NCBI GenBank assembly: GCA_023333565.1
Contig: JAJKFH010003680.1
Coordinates: forward strand, 3,162,001 to 3,226,000
Direction: 5' to 3'
Source of the DNA: Puffinus mauretanicus
Lineage: Eukaryota > Chordata > Aves > Procellariiformes > Procellariidae
DNA length: 64,000 nucleotides
The notes below the pieces were generated by a model, which worked only from the letters and a program-made list of their open reading frames with translations, was not told the origin of the DNA and made no database searches. How positions within the stretch are numbered: position 1 is the first letter of the stretch; each line of letters starts with the position of its first letter. Below are positions 57,989 through 64,000 of this stretch, one piece after another. Both the position numbers and the translations under genes were made by a program.

Positions 57989-58358
57989 TAGAATCGCAGA
58001 GGCCCTGGTTGAGAGGGATGTTGGAGATCTCCAGTCTCTCCTCCCCCTTGGAGCAGGACTATCACCATCCTTAGAGCAGGTCAGCCATGGCTTTGTCTGG
58101 CCAAGCCTTGAAAACCTCCAAGGATGAAGATGCACCCACCAGTCTACACAGGGCTGCAGCACCCTCCCAGTGAAGGACCTCCTGTACCTCCCAAGTCACA
58201 ACTGTGCCCACTGCTCCTTGTTTTACCATCCGCCAGTACCAAGAAGAATTTGGCTCCATCATCTATCTGCCCTTCAAAGAGCTGTAGGCTGCCGTTAGGT
58301 CCCGTCTTGGCCTCCTCTTCACTCAACTAAATAAACTCCAGAGTGTTCCCTCAGCAGT
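57989..58358 (-). mobile_element. Old CR1 3' fragment in inverted orientation
   Basis: Plus-strand reading starts with a decayed octamer (TAGAATCGCAGA at 57989). It then gives GGATGTTGGAGATCTCCAGT, CTTGAAAACCTCCAAGGATG (about 58107), CAGTGAAGGACCTCCTGTAC, TGCCCACTGCTCCTTGTTTT (about 58205), AAGAATTTGGCTCCATCATC (about 58244), GTCCCGTCTTGGCCTCCTCT and TTCCCTCAGC. This is a continuous reversed CR1 3' UTR plus ORF2 C-terminal region, about as diverged as the 32.5 kb copy. It lies opposite in orientation to the two long CR1 copies just upstream. Confidence 0.88.
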
Positions 58359-61300
58359 TGGAGTGGGGAGCTGCCAAGATCTCAGCAGGCTCCCAAATGT
58401 TTGCTGTCACTCTCTTTCCTTGGGGGGGATCTCTGCTCTCTCCAGAGGGTCCCCATGACCTCTTCTTCCACAGAACATAACACAGGCTTGCATAGATTTT
58501 GTCTGCTACCCCCTTGCCCCCGGGGAACGCAGACATTGTTCGCTCCTCCAGATGTTTCCAATACAAAAGTTGTGTTCCCTCAATTTGCAAGCATAGATTT
58601 CTTTGGGTTTGTTTTTAAGTCGTCCCAAGCGACAGTCATGCAAATGGGGTCTGGCCCACGCAGCTGGCCCCAGCGTGCCAGCAGAGCATCTCCCGTCTGT
58701 CCGTACGAGATGTCAGAAGACCTCCAGGCTGCTCTTTCCCTGCTCCCCAACAGGTGTCCATGGTAAATCCCTGCTCTGTCAAGCCTGCTGGCCACCAGGC
58801 TTACACCTAATACGTTGCTGTAATTTCAGTTCATATTCCAGTCAGTTTTCAAAGACACTTCAGTCATTTTCTTGGCTCTGCTAAACATCCACGGCTGTGT
58901 GTCCTCTACGCTTGACAGGAGCTTCAAAACAGTGGGGGCAAATTACAGATGTATTCAGGGACATGTGAGGGGAGGGATAATGGGTCGTTATTAAATTACT
59001 GCATGTCTTAGAGTCCCATAAGCTGTGGTAGGACACAATATTTGCCCCATCAACCACCTGGCTGATGCCAAGGTCTGCAGAGTGCAGTTTGGGTCCCTGC
59101 AGATGCAGCAGGTAACCATGGGCTTGCCTCAGTTTCCCAAAGCGAAGCACCATGGATGTGATTCAGCTCTGCACGAGCAAATGCACCCACAGGCACATCT
59201 CCATGCAGCCAAGCCCTGGGCTAGTCCTGCAACAGCATGTCACGGCTCGCCACATAACACTCGTGTCCCGGCACATCTGTGCATTGTTCGCAGCACCTGG
59301 TGGGGGAGGCAGGATGGGTCTGCGTTCCCCGGCGGGCTCACGTCGGCCAGCAGCTAGTGCTAGGAAGAGAGCCAGGCGCTATGTGGAGAGAGCCAGCACG
59401 TCTCCAGCTCGCTGCAGCAGTCATAGATGTCCATGCTACTAACGACTGGTGGAAGAAATAAGTCAGGGAGAGAAATCATGTTTTAGGTCAGAGCATCCTT
59501 GCAGGATTGACAAGGCACCTTGTGCCATTTCTCCCTGTTTTCTTTCTTTTCTGCTTTTCTCCATCCCTGCATAGAGCCTGAAGTAGTTGGGGATCCAGTG
59601 CCCATGACTGCAGGGATTTAGGGGAAGCTACAGTGTGTTTTAATCTCTTCCTGGCTCAGGCTTCATTCAGGACTGTGACCCTCTCCTATGATCCAGGAGG
59701 GGGTCCCGAAACTGTGTGTGAGCTGTGTCACCAAAATCCTCCTTCCCCGCCTGACTTCTTCCTCCTCCACAGGTCCATGGAGGAGAGATCTGGGCACAGC
59801 TCAGCTGGGTCAAAAAAGGGAGTATGCAGTATAAAATGGGAAGATGAATGAAAAACCAGGTTCTGCCCATCAGAGCATCATGCAGAAGGGTCTCAGACAT
59901 GATCCCCAGTGCCTGGCTCCCAGGGGCTGGCTCTCGCAGCCTGGACTTAGCGATGCTGTGCCCCGCATCCAACAGGCAAACCCTGCAGAAAGTTTTCTGA
60001 CTTATAAGGCCAGCTCTCCAAACTGCTTTTTATTGCCTAAAAAGGATTGTGACATTTAGTGGAGAAAAGGCTACCAAAGCTCACGTCGCAGGAGACACCA
60101 GCAGAGCCCCAGCTGCTGGCTGCAGGGACCACCCGACGCTTTCCTGGTCTCCTGGAACAGCACCCTGAGGAGTCAGCAGAAAAACGACCAGATGAAGGCG
60201 GCATATGCAGCACGGAAATGCAACATTTTTTATCCTGTGTCTAGACCTGTTCCAAAAATTATTTAACAAATTCATCCACCTGGCAGATGAGAACATGACT
60301 TTTATTGTCCCGGTGTAACAGTGCTGTGACAGCTCTGCCTGCGTGAGGATGGGCGGGAGGGAAGTCTGCAGGGGTGAGTCACAACCATCGTTAGATTAAA
60401 TAGCATATAGAGAAAAAAACGGACATACTTGCTGTTGTCCATGGACATACTCTGATTTGTGGTTAAAAGCTAATCCTTATTTTCCAGCTATATCGTTTGA
60501 TTTAATAAAAAACCTCATTTCTTCCCACAAACATCACCTCTTTTATTACATCTTCCTCAATAAAGCACTCCTTGGTGGAGTTTAAGGATAATTATTGGCT
60601 GCTTTATTTCTTCAAACCACTGCTCAATCACAGAAGTCACACAATCGATGACAAACACATTCTTAAGTATGAAAGGAGTCTTATTTAAAGCAAAAATATG
60701 ATTCACCCTCAAATTTTACGTTCAAAGTGCTTTAGAACATGAAAATACGTGGTGAAAAAAGATCTTGCAGCCACATTTCCCAGGAAGCAAAAAAAGCCAT
60801 AATACTGAAATTATTTTGATTGCAACCTGAGACAGATGTATGAGCTGCCCATAAGAAAGCCTGGCAGGTTCAACTGCACCCCAGCTTTCATAAAGCCACC
60901 CCACCACGAGGTGTGTGCTCTCGTTAGAGGAGAGCGTTGCTGGGTTGACCCATCACGCTGGATCCAGCCTGCTGCTCCTCTCGGCAGTCCCTGTACACAG
61001 AAAACCCCTTTATTATTCTAAGAAGGGCCGATTTCTATATTGCTTCAGCTCATTTAAAAACACTTGGCCTTTACAAAGCTTTCCTAAGTGGTGTCTTTAT
61101 GGTCTTTTCCACTGTCTTTTTTAACAAAGTCCTTTCTTTGATGAGCCCAACTATCGACTATCTGAATCCTTAAGGATTTCTTCCCACGTACCTCCCTATC
61201 CCTCCTGCATCTCATTTTCCACTCAGCCTCCTTTGCTCTCAAGACCTTGCTTGTCTTTCTCCCCTCAGGCTGGACAGCCCAGCCAAGGGACTTCTGCTGA

Positions 61301-62414
61301 GGGATGCACGGTGTCCCTGGAAAGGAGAACAGCTTTGCTACGGCCACATTCATGCTCCTTTCACAATGTCCGAAGGCACAGCGCAGTTGCAAATAAGATC
61401 CAGCAATGCCGCCTGCCAGCTTGCATCGTTTTTCAAAACCATATCAAGGCCCATCTCACCCTCTCTTAAAAATAACGCACATCAGGAATATTGCAGACTG
61501 GGAATTGGCAGTCTGTGGCTGATGCTCGCAGCTCCAAGAGTTTTTTTCTGGGGCCGAATCTCTGCAATTTACTTCACTGAGACTACGGCTCGCACCTGCT
61601 TAGGAAAGCTGCAATTCAGCACAGATCGAGCTGCTCAATTCATAAAAATCAGGGAAAAATTAACAAGCACATGCCCACCCTGAAGCTGCCTGGTTACCAA
61701 AACACGGGGCAGAGCGTAGAGCAAATCCTGGAAAGCAAACAGTCATCAAACCATCTTCACCTGGAACCTTTTCTGTGTCAGGCTGCAACGCTGGTGAGCG
61801 TTTCTCTTCGGCGAAGACAGTTAGTCTGGTTTCATAAAGAAAATGGGTTTATGCAGCTATTCGGTGGGATGATGCCAGAAGAAGACCCTCCAGGCTCAGC
61901 CAATGGCTGGGTTTTGTTTGGTTTCTGGTCCTACCTGTGGCCAAGAAGTGCAATGTGGGAAGGAGAAGAGGAAGCAGAGCGCTGAGAGGGCAGCGTGCCA
62001 GAGAGGGCAGAGCATCGGTCTGGGACCGAAACGCCCTATTTCCTGCTTTGCGTGGGCTTCCTTGATGTCCTTGAGAAAGTCATCACGCCTCAGTGTCTCC
62101 GACTGTAAATAATGACAAAGAAAAGACAATATCTTCATTAAATAATGCTCATTAATGCTCTTCATTAAGTAGTGCCGCTCAGCACTCCTCTTCATGACTA
62201 CAGGCTCTGAACAGAGAAGGAATATATTCATTTTCCAGGTTGCACCGAAGCAGTCCCACCAATACGCTGGAGGACAAGGCTGGCGTTCGCAGCGCTCTTA
62301 CAAATTCGGAGAGGTTGATGTGAAAAACCAGGCAGCGCTACACGAAGAACAAGCACAAGCCCCCGTGCCCAGGCTGCGCTGCTCGGCGGGACAAACACAG
62401 GACGGCACAAGGGG
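58359..62414. other. Unique sequence, no gene recognised
   Basis: No exon or RNA gene is recognised in this stretch. ORFs are at most about 121 codons and lack domain signals. The block 60.40-60.75 kb is AT-rich. It is ordinary intergenic or intronic sequence as far as I can see. Confidence 0.55.
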
Positions 62415-62730
62415 TGGTGGGAGCTCAGCGAGAGGAAGAGCTGGGGGTTAGAGCCGATCACAAGCTGAGCATGAGTCAGCCATGTCAGGCTGTCACAACC
62501 GATAAACAGCGCTTTGGGATGTGTAAACAGGAAAATAACTGCAAGACCCATGAAGGTGCCAGGCTGCTCGGTGATGGGTGCAAGGGGGGCACGGGCACGC
62601 AGTGCCGCCTGCCTGCAGAGGTGCACGGGGAGCACGTGAACGGCCGCTGCAGCGAGGGACCTGCGGGGCACAGCTCGACCACAGCCAGCGCCGGAGGGGT
62701 TTGCCTCGGGAGGGTGCAGCATCGCCAGGG
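62270..62730. other. CpG-rich stretch
   Basis: By hand count more than 30 CpGs occur in about 460 nt, at 58-60% GC. The middle overlaps a decayed CR1, which is itself GC-rich when young, so the signal may partly reflect the repeat. No promoter motif is evident. Confidence 0.35.
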
Positions 62731-62828
62731 CCGGAGGGATTTAACTTTTCTCTGGGGGATTTAAGGCCCAGAGGGAGAAACATCTGTCAGGGATGATGTA
62801 TTTAGGGTTGATCATGGCTCACGCAGGT
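62415..62828 (+). mobile_element. Degraded CR1/L3-type fragment
   Basis: A plus-strand frame reads REEELGVRADHKLSMSQ (62435-62485), which aligns with the CR1 ORF2 segment [19 protein letters not shown] seen at 52.9 kb. Further on, TTTTCTCTGGGGGATTTAAG (about 62744), GAGAAACATCTGTCAGGGAT (about 62774) and TTGATCATGGCTCACGCAGG follow the L3-type 3' UTR order. The central 200 nt are too diverged to align by eye. Terminal octamers are missing. Two independently placed anchors in the right order and strand support the call. Confidence 0.65.
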
Positions 62829-64000
62829 TTGCAGATACACCCCTGAACTCCTGGACTAAACACTAGGTAATGTCCCAGGACAGCTGAGCATGAGCAGGAT
62901 GGGACCCCGCACGCCCACGGGGCTCCTGTGCCTGCTGCAGCCATGGGCACCCTGACGTGACACAGGGCATGATCCAGGACCAGCTCCGGGTGCAGAACCG
63001 TCTGCCTCAGGGGTGTGGGTGTGCTCAGGGTGCTCCATCACGAGCAGTCGGATGCTCCCGCGCTGGCTGTGCTGGACCAGCCTCTCGGGTAGCTGGAGGG
63101 ATGGAGTGCGGCCATGGCCGCATCCAGCCATGGAGGCTGCAACTCCCCAGGCGAGAGCCTGAGCTGCTCATTTATTTTTGATATCCTCATGACAACGACA
63201 GCGCAAGACTGTGAGAAAAGGAGAGGCTGCCTGAGCAGCTGCCGTCCCCGGGGAGACGCGGGGACAGGCACCCGGGCGCCCTGTGCAGGGAAGAGGCTCT
63301 TCCAGCAGATTTCTTTCCCTGTTCAGGTTCCTCTCTGGACCAACCAGTTTAATAAAGCACCTTCCCCTACCTCCTCCTTAGCCCTCATCTCCTGGAAAAA
63401 ACACGTCTGCTCATTCCCTAGCCCCAGCTACCCCCAGCAGCATCGCTGGAAGCGGGGGCCGCAGAGACGAGCCATCCTCGCCCCAGTCCCCGCGCCCACA
63501 GTCGCTGGAAGCGTTGCTCGCTATCAGCTGAGCCTCACTCATTGCAGCCCCAGATGGTCTGCCGTGGGTGGGGATGCCCCCCCGCCACTACCCCAGCCTC
63601 CCGCTGCTGCCCACACAGTGCCCAGGGCTGGCAGCAGGGGAGAGCAGGGGGGTGGCGGGGGCTGAGGTGCTGCCGCTGCCCCCCGGGCACTGCCTGTGTC
63701 ACCCCCCCGGGGGCTCAGCTCCCACACCAACTGATTTCCTTGGGCAACAGCTTGCTCATGCATCCATCTGGCGGGGTCCCAGCAGCAGAGATTTGGGGGC
63801 TTTCGTGGTCTCTAGCACACAAATGTGTGTTTGCAGGTTTTTAAGCAATGTGGCAAAAAGTCCTCCTCCCCCAAAATCCAGGAGGCAAAGCGATCTGGCA
63901 CTGAGGAAGAATAATGCAAAGCCAATGCCACCAGCAGCCAGGTCTGGGCTCCTTTCGCAGCACCCAGAAGGGACCATGGGCATCACCGCAGCTGCAGCAT
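62829..64000. other. GC-rich right end, no gene recognised
   Basis: GC and CpG rise from about 63.2 kb to 63.75 kb, with CCCGGGCGCCC near 63270, several CGC/GCG clusters at 63.45-63.51 kb and a G-quadruplex motif. This could be the flank of a CpG island continuing beyond the window. The 183-codon ORF at 63114-63665 shows no domain I know. Confidence 0.45.
63625..63661 (+). other. Potential G-quadruplex
   Basis: Four G runs (3, 4, 6 and 5 long) with loops of 9, 6 and 4 bases occur in the GC-rich right end. The first loop is longer than the strict rule allows. Confidence 0.45.

Noticed and set aside
1..64000. CRISPR arrays, operons, riboswitches, tRNA or rRNA genes
   Set aside because: No regularly spaced repeats, no tRNA B-box-like arms and no rRNA landmarks were found. 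The CR1 content shows a vertebrate genome, where prokaryotic systems are not expected.

Overview
The window is nuclear DNA of a bird. The evidence is eleven CR1 LINE copies of several ages. The youngest end in tandem copies of the octamer ATTCTATG, the avian CR1 3' terminus. GC is moderate with local CpG clusters, and there are no dense coding ORFs or bacterial-style gene signals. The CR1 sequences would fit Neoaves, but I cannot name an order or species by eye. It looks like intergenic or deep intronic sequence: I recognise no host protein-coding exon, tRNA, rRNA or CRISPR. The only clear coding sequence is two broken CR1 ORF2 copies.

Layout. 1-9.7 kb: unique sequence with short two-copy tandem duplications, a perfect tandem p53-family element at 3.16 kb, a CpG island at 5.98-6.60 kb and an AT-rich block with a paired-homeodomain P3 site at 8.53 kb. 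9.7-10.4 kb: an old minus-strand CR1 abutting a TTCCC (AAGGG-class) microsatellite. 10.4-26.3 kb: unique sequence with four more minus-strand CR1 copies (15.2, 22.8, 24.5, 25.9 kb) and a CpG-rich patch at 19.5 kb. 26.3-44.2 kb: largely unique, with a plus-strand CR1 remnant at 32.5 kb and palindrome-type MITE-like remnants. 44.2-52.5 kb: an old minus-strand CR1, a pair of about 112-nt direct repeats 1.1 kb apart, and AT-rich blocks that could be conserved non-coding DNA. 52.5-58.4 kb: the CR1 cluster, with a 3' half-element, a second element keeping only the endonuclease-RT part, and an inverted old copy. 58.4-64 kb: unique sequence rising in GC, with a degraded plus-strand CR1 at 62.4 kb and a CpG-rich, G-quadruplex-prone right end.

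Function. Nothing here forms an operon or pathway. The CR1 copies would have moved by target-primed reverse transcription, but both long ORF2 copies have frameshifts and a lost catalytic aspartate, so they are fossils. The best candidates for present function are regulatory: the CpG island, the p53-type element and the AT-rich homeodomain-site blocks. I found no convincing new biological system. The least explained items are the direct-repeat pair inside a minus-strand ORF near 46 kb and a Trp/Cys-rich minus-strand ORF near 26.5 kb. All repeat assignments rest on recalled family consensus and by-eye comparison, not on a search.
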